Shown one piece after another: positions 44,536 through 54,133 of a stretch of DNA of 64,000 nt; position 1 is the stretch's first letter, and each line of letters starts with the position of its first letter. The stretch lies in contig NZ_JACIEU010000007.1 of assembly GCF_014197035.1 (NCBI RefSeq), forward strand, positions 62,001 through 126,000. Direction: 5' to 3'. A program made the position numbers and the translations under genes. The notes below the pieces were generated by a model. It did no database searches, had not been told where the DNA came from, and worked only from the letters and a program-made list of their open reading frames with translations. Source of the stretch: Sphingobium scionense (GTDB lineage Bacteria > Pseudomonadota > Alphaproteobacteria > Sphingomonadales > Sphingomonadaceae).

Positions 44536-45378
44536 TCAAACGCCCTTGAGGAAATTGCCAAGCGCCGCGTTGAACCGGGTCGGCTGATCCGCCATCACGA
44601 CATGACCACTCGGCCCGATCGGCAGCAGTTTCGCGTCCTTCTTGGCCGCATAGGCGGCCCGGAAGCGCCGGGTGATCTCGACCGATTGGGCCTGGTCCGC
44701 GCCGACGGCATAGACGACCGACATCGGCACCCCGATCCGGCCGAGTTGCGGCCCGAGGTCGGTATTGGCCAAATCACGCAGCGCGGTAGCGATTACCTCC
44801 GGATTGCTGCCCTCCGCCCCCGGCGCCTGCGCGACGATCTGGGCCAGGTAACGGCGCCCGGCCGCCGTACCGGTGAAATATTGGCTCAGCTGGTCGGCCA
44901 GATAGCCCATGCCATTGGCGGTGCCGCCGACCATCGCGGCGCCGGCGGGCAGCATGTCGACCACCATCACCCGGCTGGCGAGGCCCTTGAGCCCCTGCAT
45001 CATCGCCAATGTGCCGCCCATGCTGTGCCCGACCACCGCCGGCCGCCGCAAGCCGGCTGCGGCAATATAACGGGCAATCTCGTCCGCCACCGGCTGCACC
45101 ACCGGCCCACTGCCATTGGCGTCGGCGGCAAGCCCCGCAAAACCGCGCACCTGCACCAGATGCCAGCGATAGCCCGGCATCTGACCCGTCACGCCGTTCC
45201 AGATGCCCGGACCACTGGCAAGGCCGGGGATCAGCAGCACATCCCGGCCGCTGCCGCGCACCGTCACCGTGATCCGGCGCGAAGCAAAATCCACCGCCAG
45301 TGCCGGCATAGCCCAGCCTGCCGCCAGTGCGCCCGCGCCGCAGAGCAGGCCGCGTCGATCCATCAGTCCATCCGTCAT
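44536..45378 (-). CDS. Alpha/beta hydrolase, exported
   Basis: The 280-residue protein has a twin-arginine-like or Sec signal (DRRGLLCGAGALAAGWAMPALA, starting with RRG) and the alpha/beta hydrolase fold. The nucleophile elbow is VVGHSMGGTLA (about 115-125, Ser), the Asp lies in the VVYAVGADQAQS region and the catalytic His in GHVVMADQP (about 260). The substrate is unknown. The start is either MTDGLMDRRG or the internal Met five residues on. It is divergent from the lactamase-like gene. Confidence 0.85.
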   Translation of the reverse strand: MTDGLMDRRGLLCGAGALAAGWAMPALAVDFASRRITVTVRGSGRDVLLIPGLASGPGIWNGVTGQMPGYRWHLVQVRGFAGLAADANGSGPVVQPVADEIARYIAAAGLRRPAVVGHSMGGTLAMMQGLKGLASRVMVVDMLPAGAAMVGGTANGMGYLADQLSQYFTGTAAGRRYLAQIVAQAPGAEGSNPEVIATALRDLANTDLGPQLGRIGVPMSVVYAVGADQAQSVEITRRFRAAYAAKKDAKLLPIGPSGHVVMADQPTRFNAALGNFLKGV

Positions 45379-45533
45379 CCGCTCCCTATTGCCGTCCCGC
45401 CGCTGAACCGCAACTGAGCGCCGTTCCGCCGTTCAGACTCCTTACATCGCAATTGTGGAATCATTCGTCGCATCGTCCTTGCCTACAATGCGGGTCGCCG
45501 CGCCTTGTAACGGCTTGAAGTGCGGGGTTAGTG

Positions 45534-46682
45534 ATGAGTTCGAATGATAGCAGGCGCCTCTCGTCGCGCCTTGTGCTTGCGGTGGTTGCCTTGTCCGCCT
45601 GTGTCGGCGCGCCACCCCAGCCGGGTGCCCAGGCCAGCAGCGCGCGACCGAATAATCCGCCGCGCCAGACAGTGCAGCCCACGACCAACACCTGGCCGAT
45701 CAAGCAGGTCGCCAATCCCCCCGCCCCCTACAAGGATATCGACCAGCGCGAGCAGCCCTCGCCCGCGCTTGTCAGCGTGATCCAGAATCTGGGCCAGAGC
45801 TTCCGGGGCAAGGTCGGCATCGCGGTGCGCCGGGTCAATTCGGACTGGACCGTCGCCTATAATGGCAATGCGCTGTTCCCGCAGCAGAGCGTGTCGAAGC
45901 TGTGGGTGTCGATGACCTTCCTTGACGCGGTCGATCGCGGCAAGATCCGGCTGGCGGATTCGACCACCATCACGCGGAAGGATCTGACCCTGTTCCACCA
46001 GCCGAGCGCCGCGATGGTCGGCGCGACTGGCTGGACCACCACCTATTCCGACCTGATGCGCCGCGCGATGACGCAGAGCGACAATACCGCCAACGACACG
46101 CTGCTGCGCGCGGTCGGCGGGCCGGACGCAGTGCGCGGCTATCTGGCGCGGCGCCATATTGCCAATATCCGCTTCGGCCCCGGCGAACGGCTGCTGCAAT
46201 CCACCACGGCCGGCCTCGACTGGCGGCAGGATTATTCGATCGGCCGCAATTTCTATGCCGCCCGTGCACAATTGCCGATGTCGGTGCGACAGAAGGCGCT
46301 CGACAATTATCTCGCCAGCCCGCCCGATGGCGCCGCCCCGGCTTCGATCGTCGAGGCGCTGGCCAAGCTGAAGGAGGGCGACATGCTGTCCTCGGCCTCG
46401 GCTCGCCTGCTGATGGGGATCATGGAAGAAGCCAAGACCGGACCGCAGCGGATCAAGGGCGGCGTGCCGCACAGTTGGTCCTATCTGCACAAGACAGGCA
46501 CCGGACAGGATCTGCCGCCACGATCGACCGGCTTCAACGATGTCGGCATCATGACCGCGCCGGACGGCACCAGCTATGCGGTCGCGGTGATGATCGGCAG
46601 CACGACGGTATCGATCCCGGAGCGCTGGCAGTTGATGCAGGCGGTCGCCAAGGCCGTGGTCGCCAATCACGAGAAGCGCTGA
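45534..46682 (+). CDS. Class A beta-lactamase-fold serine hydrolase, lipoprotein
   Basis: The 382-residue protein has a lipoprotein signal with lipobox ALSAC (about 20-24), a Pro/Gln/Asn-rich linker and a beta-lactamase2 domain. The latter shows SVSKLWVSM (SxxK, about 121), TQSDNTAND (SDN, about 183) and LHKTGTGQ (KTG, about 320). The omega-loop Glu motif of class A enzymes (ExxLN) is absent: RFGPGERLLQ stands there, and about 60 extra residues follow. The product may therefore not hydrolyse beta-lactams efficiently. The ATG at 45534 was chosen over the GTG three bases earlier. Confidence 0.85.
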   Translation: MSSNDSRRLSSRLVLAVVALSACVGAPPQPGAQASSARPNNPPRQTVQPTTNTWPIKQVANPPAPYKDIDQREQPSPALVSVIQNLGQSFRGKVGIAVRRVNSDWTVAYNGNALFPQQSVSKLWVSMTFLDAVDRGKIRLADSTTITRKDLTLFHQPSAAMVGATGWTTTYSDLMRRAMTQSDNTANDTLLRAVGGPDAVRGYLARRHIANIRFGPGERLLQSTTAGLDWRQDYSIGRNFYAARAQLPMSVRQKALDNYLASPPDGAAPASIVEALAKLKEGDMLSSASARLLMGIMEEAKTGPQRIKGGVPHSWSYLHKTGTGQDLPPRSTGFNDVGIMTAPDGTSYAVAVMIGSTTVSIPERWQLMQAVAKAVVANHEKR

Positions 46683-46685
46683 GAG

Positions 46686-47489
46686 TCAGAACCGCCTGAC
46701 CACGCCGACATAGAGTTCGGCGTCGGGGCTGTCATGATTGAGGCCCAGATTGGCGCCGGCATCGAACTGCATGTCGTCGCCCGCCTGCCAGCCCAGCGAC
46801 AGGCCAGCCAGCGCCTGCGTGGCATGACCGTCGGGATCATCATCGCGCATCAATGATGCCTCGATCGATCCGGACAGGCTATCGCTGATGTCGAAGCCCA
46901 AGCCGGCGACGCTGCCATAGGCCAGATGCCGGCCATCGCCGTCCTCATCGACCGCCGCATCCACTTCCGGGGTCGCCAGCAGGCTGAAACCCTGCCCCAG
47001 ATCATAGCTGATCGGCACCAGCAGCCCGGCGCCCCAGTCGCCCCCGCCGATCGCATCGCCGCCGGTCGGCAGGCTGGCATAGGGCATGACCGCGATCGAG
47101 AAGCCCGAACCGTCCGGATTGCGCAGATTCTGCCGCAGCGCGACGCGCATGTCGCCAATGCCGCTGTCCTTCTCGACCGCGCCGGTCACCCGATCGCGCG
47201 TGCGCACATGACCAAAGGCGCTCCAGCCCAGTTGCGCTTCCATGCTGTCGGTCAGACCGATGCGCAGCAGCGCGTCGCCGAAGTTCACAGTATCGATACG
47301 GCTCTCCGCATCCTGCTCGCGCGTCCAGTCGCCCAGCCCCAGTTCGGCCTGAACCTTGCCCGGCGCCATGGTGCAGGGCGGTGTATCCAGCCCCGGTCGG
47401 TCGGCGCAGAATTCCCGTTCGTCCTGCGCCCGCGCCACGCCGCCTTGCGTCGCCATCGCCAGCAGCATCACCGCGCCCCATGCCCGCAT
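46686..47489 (-). CDS. MetA-type (phenol degradation) outer-membrane beta-barrel protein
   Basis: The 267-residue protein has a signal peptide (MRAWGAVMLLAMATQGGVARA) and a beta-rich body with alternating hydrophobic strands. It resembles the Phenol_MetA_deg transporter-like family: DRPGLDTPPCTMAPGKVQAELGLGD and FGDALLRIGLTDSMEAQLGWSAFG at the N-terminal part, ending AELYVGVVRRF, an outer-membrane-type terminal Phe. Function is not established. The start ATG at 47487-47489 follows the signal; the frame open to 48716 upstream is an antisense artefact. It converges on the lactamase-like gene 4 nt away. Confidence 0.8.
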   Translation of the reverse strand: MRAWGAVMLLAMATQGGVARAQDEREFCADRPGLDTPPCTMAPGKVQAELGLGDWTREQDAESRIDTVNFGDALLRIGLTDSMEAQLGWSAFGHVRTRDRVTGAVEKDSGIGDMRVALRQNLRNPDGSGFSIAVMPYASLPTGGDAIGGGDWGAGLLVPISYDLGQGFSLLATPEVDAAVDEDGDGRHLAYGSVAGLGFDISDSLSGSIEASLMRDDDPDGHATQALAGLSLGWQAGDDMQFDAGANLGLNHDSPDAELYVGVVRRF

Positions 47490-47594
47490 CACATGCCGTC
47501 CCCTTCCCAATCTGTTTCCAGCGCAACAAAACGGATAGGAAGCAGCAAATATCCCCCGCTGGCCTTTGCCGTCCCACTGCGGCACTAAGTTTCT

Positions 47595-48686
47595 ATGCCG
47601 CGCCCCTTTTCCTCGCTGCTCGACCGCGTGACGCCGCGCACCATCGATGAACTGGAATGTGCGCTGTCGGTGCTGGGCGCGATCCTGCTCGCCCATCTGC
47701 TCGGCGCCACCCATGTCTCCTGGGCCGCCTTTGCCGGCTATATGGTGATGCGCGGCCATGCCGCCGAGACGCTGGCGCGCGGCGTGCTGCGGATTGTCGG
47801 CACGGTCGCCGGCGGCCTGATCGCGCTGGGCAGCGCGCCCTTCATTGTCGACTACTGGCCCGCCGCCGCCGCGGCGCTGGCGCTGATGGGGACGATCAGC
47901 CTCTATGCCGCGATCACCTCGCGCCGCTCCTATGCCTGGCTCTTCTTCGGCCTGACCTATGCGATGGTCGTGCTCGACAAGATCGAGCATCCCGCGATCG
48001 CCCTGCCCGAATTCGTCCAGACCCGCGTGCTCGAAACGCTGGCCGGCATCGCCGCCAGCCTGATCGTCAGCCTGGCCTCCACCCTGACCCTGCGCCGCCG
48101 CTGGCCGGCCAAGCGCACGCCCGCCGCGACCGGTGCGGGCTGGCACGGGGATTCGCTGCGCCACGCGCTGCAAGCCGGCGTGGCGCTGGCGCTGCTGGTG
48201 GCGCTCAATGCCTGGATCCCGGTGCCCGCGCTGGCGCAGGGCGCGATCATGATCATGGCGGTGATGCTGCTGCCGGTCACCGGCATCGGGTCGAGCGGCC
48301 TCGCCCCGGTCAGCCAGCGCATCCTGCAACGGATGATCGGCTGCATCGGCGGCGCCTTGTTCGCCGCCTTCTTCCTGGTCGCGGGTGCCGACAATATGGC
48401 GCTGCTGCTTGGCGCCACCGCGATCGGCGTGATGCTGGGCCGGCATCTGGAAAATGGTGATCCGACCCATCGTTATGTCGGCACCCAGTTCACCCTGGCG
48501 GTGCTGGTGATGCTGGTGCCCGACCGTTACGACCAGCTGGTGCTGGAACCGGGCGTAGAGCGGCTGATGGCGATCTTCATCGGCATGGCCGTGCTGATGC
48601 CGGTGCTGCTGGTCGGCCATCTGCTGAGCGGTCGGCACGCCGACGACGCGACCGCCCCGACCAGCGGCGAGAGCGGCAGGGTATAA
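47595..48686 (+). CDS. FUSC-family membrane protein
   Basis: The 363-residue protein has about nine or ten hydrophobic helices in two similar halves (about 25-125 and 180-350). It lacks the large cytoplasmic domain of full AaeB-type exporters, so it is a short FUSC-like member. Sequences such as WAAFAGYMVMRGHAAETLARGVLRIVGTVAGGLI (about 43-76) are typical. It may take part in aromatic-acid efflux, but this is not established. It starts MPRPFSSLLDRVTPR. Confidence 0.85.
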   Translation: MPRPFSSLLDRVTPRTIDELECALSVLGAILLAHLLGATHVSWAAFAGYMVMRGHAAETLARGVLRIVGTVAGGLIALGSAPFIVDYWPAAAAALALMGTISLYAAITSRRSYAWLFFGLTYAMVVLDKIEHPAIALPEFVQTRVLETLAGIAASLIVSLASTLTLRRRWPAKRTPAATGAGWHGDSLRHALQAGVALALLVALNAWIPVPALAQGAIMIMAVMLLPVTGIGSSGLAPVSQRILQRMIGCIGGALFAAFFLVAGADNMALLLGATAIGVMLGRHLENGDPTHRYVGTQFTLAVLVMLVPDRYDQLVLEPGVERLMAIFIGMAVLMPVLLVGHLLSGRHADDATAPTSGESGRV

Positions 48687-48736
48687 GCGGCGGCGGGCAC
48701 TGGAGCGGCGGGCCAATCCCCGCTATCCCCTGCCCC

Positions 48737-51532
48737 ATGTCTCAGCAGAATCATCTCTATCTGGTCGACGGCAGCGGCTATATCTTCCGCGCCTATCACC
48801 AGCTTCCGCCGCTCACCAACCAGCATGGCCAGCCGGTCGGCGCGGTCTATGGCTATACCACCATGCTGTGGAAGCTGGCCGAGGAGTTGGGCAAGGCCGA
48901 AGGGCCGACCCATCTGGCCGTCGTGCTGGACAAGGGCAGCCACACCTTCCGCAACGACATGTATGATCAGTATAAGGCGAACCGGCCGCCCGCGCCCGAG
49001 GATCTGGTCCCCCAGTTCCCGATGATCCGCGACGCCACCCGCGCCTTCTCCCTCCCCTGCATCGAGGAAGCCGGGTTCGAGGCAGACGACATCATCGCCA
49101 GCTATACCCAGGCCGCCGTGCGCGCCGGCTGGCATGTCACCATCGTCAGTTCCGACAAGGATCTGATGCAGCTGATCCAGCCCGGCGTCGACATGTACGA
49201 CACGATGAAGAATGAGCGGCGCGGCGCCGACTATGTCATGGGCAAGTTCGGCGTGCTGCCCGAGCAGCTGGGCGACGTGCTGGCGCTGATGGGCGACAGC
49301 GTCGACAATGTGCCGGGCGTGCCGGGCATCGGCCCCAAGACCGCGGCCAAGCTGATCACCGAATATGGCACGCTGGAAGCGGCGCTGGACGCAGCCCCTT
49401 CGATGAAGAAGTCGAAGATGCAGGAAAACCTCATCGCCCATGCCGACATGGCGCGCCTGTCGCGCCGGCTGGTCGCGCTGCATGACAGCATGGACCTGCC
49501 CGAGCCGCTGGACGATCTGACCTTGAAGGGCATTCCCAAGGAACCGTTGCAGGCATTCCTGTCGCATCATGGCTTCAAGACCCTGCTCAACCGTCTCGGC
49601 GCGCCGGCCGCTGCCGTCGCTGTCGCCAGTGCCGTCGCAGCGGCCAGCGCCGACGCGCCACCAGCGCCCCCGGTGGTCGAGGTCGAGCATCCTCCGATCG
49701 ACTGCGCCCTGTATGAAACCGTCACTACGGTCGAGGCGCTGCAAGTCTGGATCGACGAAGCCCGCGCGCTCGGCGTGGTCGCGGTCGATACCGAGACCGA
49801 CGCGCTTGATTCGATGGAATCCGGCCTGGTCGGCATCAGCCTGTCCACTGGGCCGGGCCGCGCCTGCTACATCCCGCTCGCCCATCGCTCCGCCGACGAC
49901 ATGTTCGGCGAAGTGCCGCAGCAGATCGCGCTCGACGACGCCATCCGGTTGCTCAAGCCCCTGCTCGCCGACGATGCGGTGCTCAAGGTCGGTCATAATA
50001 TCAAATATGACCTCAACGTCCTCGCCCGCGTCGGGCTGGAGGTGACGCCGATCGACGATTCGATGGTGATGAGCTTCGACCTCGACGCCGGCAAGTCGCT
50101 GGGCGGCCATGGCATGGACGAGGCGGCGAGCGTCCACCTCAACCACACCTGCATCAGCTTCAAGGACGTGACCGGCACCGGCAAGAAGGCGATCAGCTTC
50201 GCCCATGTGCCGCTCGACAAGGCCACCGCCTACGCCGCCGAGGATGCCGAGGTTACCTGGCGCCTGTGGCACAAGCTGTCGGGCCGCCTGCCGGCTGAAG
50301 GCGCGACGCGGGTCTACCAGTTGGTCGATCGGCCGCTGATCCCGGTGGTGGCCGGCATGGAACGGCAGGGCATCAAGGTCGACCGCGAAGCCCTGTCACG
50401 CCTCTCGGGCAGCTTCTCCCAGTCGATCGCCGGTCTGGAAGCCGAAATCCACGAACTCGCCGGCCACCCCTTCACCATCGGATCGCCCCAGCAGCTGGGC
50501 GTCGTGCTGTTCGACGAAATGGGCCTCAAGGGCGGCAAGAAGGGCAAGAGCGGCACCTACTCCACCGACGTCACCGTGCTGGAAAAGCTCAAGGCCGAAG
50601 GATCGGCCATTTGCGGGCTGGTGCTGGAGTGGCGCCAGCTTTCCAAGCTCAAGTCGACCTATACCGACGCGCTGCAGCAGCAGATCAACCGCGACACCGG
50701 CCGGGTCCATACCAGTTACTCGCTGACCGGCGCCCAGACCGGCCGCCTGTCCTCGACCGATCCCAATCTGCAGAATATCCCGATCCGCACTGAGATCGGC
50801 CGGCAGATCCGCCACGCTTTCGTCGCCGAGCCGGGCAATGTCATCCTGGCGGCGGACTATAGCCAGATCGAACTGCGCCTGGCCGCGCACATGGCCGATG
50901 TCCCTGCGCTCAAGGATGCGTTCGAACAGGGCGAGGATATTCATAACCGCACGGCCATGGAATTGTTCGGTGAGGTCAATCGCGACACGCGCGGCCGCGC
51001 CAAGACGATCAATTTCGCGATCCTCTACGGCATTTCGCGCTGGGGCCTGGCCGGTCGGCTGGAAATCAGCGCCGACGAGGCGCAGGACATGATCAGCCGC
51101 TATTATGAGCGCTTCCCCGGCATCAGCGTCTATATCAACGAGACGCTGGAAAAGGCGCGCGCCAACGGCTTCACCGAAACCCTGTTCGGCCGCAAGACCT
51201 GGTTCCCGCGCATCAAGGCACCGGTCCAGCACGAACGGCAGGGCGCCGAACGCGCCGCGATCAACGCGCCGATCCAGGGCACCAGCGCCGACATCATCAA
51301 GCGGGCAATGGCGCGCATGGGCCCGGCGCTCGAAGCTGCCGGCCTGCCCCGCGTGCGCATGCTGCTGCAGGTGCATGACGAACTGGTGTTCGAACTGCCC
51401 GAAGCCGATGTCGAGGCCGCCAGCAAGGTGATCCGCCAGGTCATGGAAAGCGCCGCCGCACCGATGATCAGCCTGTCCGTGCCGCTGGGCGTGGAAATCG
51501 GCACCGGCCCAAGCTGGGGCGCGGCGCACTAA
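48737..51532 (+). CDS. polA: DNA polymerase I
   Basis: Repair and Okazaki-fragment polymerase. The 931-residue product has a 5'-3' exonuclease domain (about 1-290; LVDGSGYIFRAYH, SSDKDLMQL, GVPGIGPKTAAKLI). A 3'-5' exonuclease follows (about 320-520) with VAVDTETDALDS intact and HNIKYDLNVLARVG. The polymerase domain (about 560-931) has TGRLSSTDPNLQNIPIR, motif A AADYSQIELRLAAHM, motif B RGRAKTINFAILYGIS and motif C LQVHDELVFELPEADVE. All proofreading acidic residues seen suggest an active exonuclease. The start MSQQNHLYLVDGSG is conserved. Confidence 0.97.
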   Translation: MSQQNHLYLVDGSGYIFRAYHQLPPLTNQHGQPVGAVYGYTTMLWKLAEELGKAEGPTHLAVVLDKGSHTFRNDMYDQYKANRPPAPEDLVPQFPMIRDATRAFSLPCIEEAGFEADDIIASYTQAAVRAGWHVTIVSSDKDLMQLIQPGVDMYDTMKNERRGADYVMGKFGVLPEQLGDVLALMGDSVDNVPGVPGIGPKTAAKLITEYGTLEAALDAAPSMKKSKMQENLIAHADMARLSRRLVALHDSMDLPEPLDDLTLKGIPKEPLQAFLSHHGFKTLLNRLGAPAAAVAVASAVAAASADAPPAPPVVEVEHPPIDCALYETVTTVEALQVWIDEARALGVVAVDTETDALDSMESGLVGISLSTGPGRACYIPLAHRSADDMFGEVPQQIALDDAIRLLKPLLADDAVLKVGHNIKYDLNVLARVGLEVTPIDDSMVMSFDLDAGKSLGGHGMDEAASVHLNHTCISFKDVTGTGKKAISFAHVPLDKATAYAAEDAEVTWRLWHKLSGRLPAEGATRVYQLVDRPLIPVVAGMERQGIKVDREALSRLSGSFSQSIAGLEAEIHELAGHPFTIGSPQQLGVVLFDEMGLKGGKKGKSGTYSTDVTVLEKLKAEGSAICGLVLEWRQLSKLKSTYTDALQQQINRDTGRVHTSYSLTGAQTGRLSSTDPNLQNIPIRTEIGRQIRHAFVAEPGNVILAADYSQIELRLAAHMADVPALKDAFEQGEDIHNRTAMELFGEVNRDTRGRAKTINFAILYGISRWGLAGRLEISADEAQDMISRYYERFPGISVYINETLEKARANGFTETLFGRKTWFPRIKAPVQHERQGAERAAINAPIQGTSADIIKRAMARMGPALEAAGLPRVRMLLQVHDELVFELPEADVEAASKVIRQVMESAAAPMISLSVPLGVEIGTGPSWGAAH

Positions 51533-51543
51533 AGGTTGATGCC

Positions 51544-52110
51544 ATGTGGCGCTGGCTCAAATCCAAATTACGGCTGCCGCGCAACGCAGAGGCAGAAGAA
51601 GCGGCAGCGCAAGCACGTGCCGCTTCTTATCTGCAAGATGGCGCCACGCCAAAGCAATGGCTTCGCACCGCGTGGGCCGGCGGCGAGTTTTATGAGCCGC
51701 CGCCATCGGACGCCTGGAGCCAAATAGAGGCGCTTGAAGAGCGGTATGGCATCCGCATACCCGAGGATTTCCGTGACTATCTTGGCGATGTCGCGCCGAA
51801 TGAAGACTTCATGGATGATATCGGGGTCACATGGTGGTCGATCAAGAACATCAAGAATATCCCGGACGAATGCCCGACATCGCCGGGCGATATCAATCCT
51901 CTGATAGAGGAAGAATCAGACAAATATCTGATATTCTCGGATTTTTTGATCTGGTGTTACGCATGGTCGATTTGCTGCTCCGAAGGAGAAAACCGGGGCA
52001 AGATCGCGCTTATTGGTGGATCGCCGGATTGCTTTGTCGCGGATGATTTCCGCCAATTTGTCGCGCTCGAACTCGCAGATTCGATCACTATCCATACAAG
52101 CCACAATTGA
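51544..52110 (+). CDS. SMI1/KNR4-family protein
   Basis: The 188-residue protein has an SMI1/KNR4-like domain (about 60-180) with IEALEERYGIRIPEDFRDYLGDVAPNE and YLIFSDFLIWCYAWSIC, the latter matching the YLIFxDxL segment of the family. In bacteria many SMI1 proteins act as immunity proteins to contact-dependent or polymorphic toxins, but no toxin gene adjoins, so function is open. It starts 11 nt after polA and could be co-transcribed. Composition is slightly AT-richer than polA. A terminator follows at once. Confidence 0.78.
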   Translation: MWRWLKSKLRLPRNAEAEEAAAQARAASYLQDGATPKQWLRTAWAGGEFYEPPPSDAWSQIEALEERYGIRIPEDFRDYLGDVAPNEDFMDDIGVTWWSIKNIKNIPDECPTSPGDINPLIEEESDKYLIFSDFLIWCYAWSICCSEGENRGKIALIGGSPDCFVADDFRQFVALELADSITIHTSHN

Positions 52111-52142
52111 AAAAGGCCGGCCCCATCTGGACCAGCCTTTTT
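52110..52142. terminator. Bidirectional terminator after SMI1 gene
   Basis: Stem AAAAAGGC...GCCTTTTT spans 52110-52142, with the A/T runs forming the ends of the stem itself, so it can terminate both the SMI1 gene and the convergent zinc-ribbon gene. Confidence 0.8.
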
Positions 52143-52143
52143 C

Positions 52144-52425
52144 TCAATCGAACAGCTCTTCCAGAAAGCTCTTCCTGCGCTTCTTCGGATAGCCCCGCCC
52201 GTCGTCGCGATATTCGCGGTCCGGGCGGTAGCTCATCTGGGGCGTGGCGGGGGCCGGGGTCGGCTGGGCGGAACGCTCGATGATCTTGTCGAGTTCGCCC
52301 CGGTCCAGCCAGACGCCGCGACATTGCGGGCAATAGTCGATCTCCACCCCCTGCCGGTCGCTCATGTGGAGCCCCACATGGCAAACCGGGCAGAGCATGG
52401 CCGACACGGTGGCCTGATCCCGCAT
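52144..52425 (-). CDS. TFIIB-type zinc-ribbon protein
   Basis: The 93-residue protein has CPVCHVGLHM (about 12-21) and IDYCPQCRGVWLDRGELDKII (about 29-49), the zf-TFIIB fold with four Cys, followed by a basic, Pro-rich tail (KKRRKSFLEELFD). Function is unknown. It starts MRDQATVSAMLCPVC; the internal Met just before LCPVC is an alternative. It lies 2 nt downstream of the BI-1 gene, so is in its operon. Confidence 0.85.
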   Translation of the reverse strand: MRDQATVSAMLCPVCHVGLHMSDRQGVEIDYCPQCRGVWLDRGELDKIIERSAQPTPAPATPQMSYRPDREYRDDGRGYPKKRRKSFLEELFD

Positions 52426-52427
52426 GC

Positions 52428-53138
52428 TTATTCGCGCTCGCCGGTCAGGCTCAGCAGCATCTGGAACAGGTTGACGAAGTTGAGGTAGAGCGACAGCGCG
52501 CCCATCACCTGCATCTTCTGCGCCACCTCATGGCCGGCATAATAGAAATATTCCGACTTGATGCGCTGCACGTCCCAGGCGGTGAGGCCGGTGAAGACCA
52601 CCACGCCGATGATCGAGATCACCATCGCCATGGCCGACGAGCCGAGGAAGATGTTGATCAGGCTGGCGACGACGATACCGATCAGGCCCATCATCAGGAA
52701 GCTGCCCATCTTGGTCAGGTCACGCTGGGTGGTATAGCCCCAGAGCGCCATGGCGAGGAACATCACCGCCGCCGAGAAGAAGGCCTGGGCGATGCTGCCG
52801 CCGGTGAAGACCAGGAAGACGCTGCCCAGCGACACGCCCATGACCGCCGCAAAGGCGTAGAAGGCAGTGCGCGCGCCAGCCGTCGTCATCTTGTCGATGC
52901 GGAAGCTGAAGAAGAAGACAAAGGCCAGCGGCGCGAAGATCGCGACCCACTTCAGCGGCGTGCCGAAGATGGCAGCGGCCAGCACCGGGGTGTTGCCGAC
53001 CAGGGCGGCGACCAGGCCGGTGATGACCAGGCCGATGCCCATGTTGCGGAAAACGCCGAGCATGTGCGCGCGCAGGCCAGCATCGGTCTGCGCCGTCTGG
53101 CTGGCACCATAGCCCGGCATGCGTACGGGATTGTTCAC
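52428..53138 (-). CDS. Bax inhibitor-1/YccA-family membrane protein
   Basis: The about 236-residue protein has seven predicted membrane helices (from about residue 30 to the C-terminus) and BI-1 features such as FAAVMGVSLGSVFLVFTGGSIAQAFFSAAVMFLAMALWGY and VVFTGLTAWDVQRIK near the end. The family includes calcium-leak channels and modulators of FtsH. No good ATG precedes the conserved part; the GTG at 53136-53138 was chosen because GGAG lies upstream. The internal ATG at MPGYGASQ is possible. The following 233 nt to the MerR gene show no gene. Confidence 0.88.
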   Translation of the reverse strand: MNNPVRMPGYGASQTAQTDAGLRAHMLGVFRNMGIGLVITGLVAALVGNTPVLAAAIFGTPLKWVAIFAPLAFVFFFSFRIDKMTTAGARTAFYAFAAVMGVSLGSVFLVFTGGSIAQAFFSAAVMFLAMALWGYTTQRDLTKMGSFLMMGLIGIVVASLINIFLGSSAMAMVISIIGVVVFTGLTAWDVQRIKSEYFYYAGHEVAQKMQVMGALSLYLNFVNLFQMLLSLTGERE

Positions 53139-53371
53139 GGCTTCACTCACTCCATCATAAATGTGGTTCGAGTGAGCCCGGTGCGGTCTCCTGCGGCAAA
53201 AAGAGGGGGGAATTGCCACAAAACCTGCACCGGGCGCACCCGATGCGGTCCGACATCGCGACTTGGATCAAGGGGGAAGAGATCCATGTCGCCAGAGGGG
53301 CCCGGTCCGCACAGCCAATATCGGGTCGCCGGGACGATCGCGCAAGGCGCCACCGCCCAAGCAACAATTTA

Positions 53372-54133
53372 TTACATTTGCCGCGCCGCCCCGACGCTGC
53401 GGATGAAGTCCCACACGGCCGATGCGAAGGGCGGCGTCCGCTCCTCCTTCCATTCTTCGATATGGTCGTACATGCGCGTCACTCCTTCCATCATCGCCGG
53501 CGTGGCGATGGCGGTGAAAGGCGCGAGCAGCGCCTGCCATTCGTCATAAAAGGCCCCCGCCGCCGCGCTCGCCGGGTCGAGCGGCAGCGCCGCCTCGATC
53601 CGGGCGGTGAGGTCGGCCCATTGCGCGCTATAGGCCGCCTGGTCGAAATCGGCCGCCGTCCTGGGCATCGTCTCGGCAAAGTCGGCCTCGGCCCGGGCGC
53701 TGATATAGCGGCCACTGACCGCCTTCCATTCTTCTTGCATGGCCATGCTTTCTCCACTGCGGATCAGCGAGCAAAGGGTCGCGGCATCAAGCGGCTCGCC
53801 ACGGTCGATGCGGGACAAGGCGGTTTCCAGATGGCTGCGCGCCTGCGCCCGTTCCTGCGCCTGCGCGTCGATCGCCGCGATCTGCGCGCGCAGCAGCGCG
53901 CCAAGGTCGATCGACCGGCCGTCGAACAGCGTCTTGATCTGGGCGAGGCTCAGCCCCGCGCGCTTGAGCGCCAGCAATTGGTGCAGATGCGCCAGTTCGG
54001 CCGGGCCGAACAGGCGCCGCCCCGACGCGGTGCGCAGCGGCGCGACAAGCCCGCGCGCCTCATAGAAGCGCAGCGCCCGGCTGGTGAGGCCGGTGGCGCG
54101 GGCGACGGCGGCAATATCCAATATATCGGTCAT
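53372..54133 (-). CDS. MerR-family regulator with TipAS-like domain
   Basis: The 253-residue protein has an N-terminal winged HTH and dimerisation helix (about 1-120; AVARATGLTSRALRFYEARGLVAPLRT and LFGPAELAHLHQLLALKRAGLSL). A C-terminal helical domain (about 145-245, YSAQWADLTARIEAAL, MYDHIEEWKEERTPPF) resembles the TipAS thiopeptide-binding region. Such proteins sense drugs and activate efflux or their own genes. The ATG at 54131-54133 gives MTDILDIAAVAR. It is divergent from cysS (97-nt gap). Confidence 0.87.
   Translation of the reverse strand: MTDILDIAAVARATGLTSRALRFYEARGLVAPLRTASGRRLFGPAELAHLHQLLALKRAGLSLAQIKTLFDGRSIDLGALLRAQIAAIDAQAQERAQARSHLETALSRIDRGEPLDAATLCSLIRSGESMAMQEEWKAVSGRYISARAEADFAETMPRTAADFDQAAYSAQWADLTARIEAALPLDPASAAAGAFYDEWQALLAPFTAIATPAMMEGVTRMYDHIEEWKEERTPPFASAVWDFIRSVGAARQM

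Noticed and set aside
46686..48716. Very long minus frame covering the FUSC gene and the outer-membrane protein gene
   Set aside because: Only the part from 47489 downwards encodes a recognisable signal-peptide protein; the rest is His/Gln/Arg-rich antisense of the FUSC gene.
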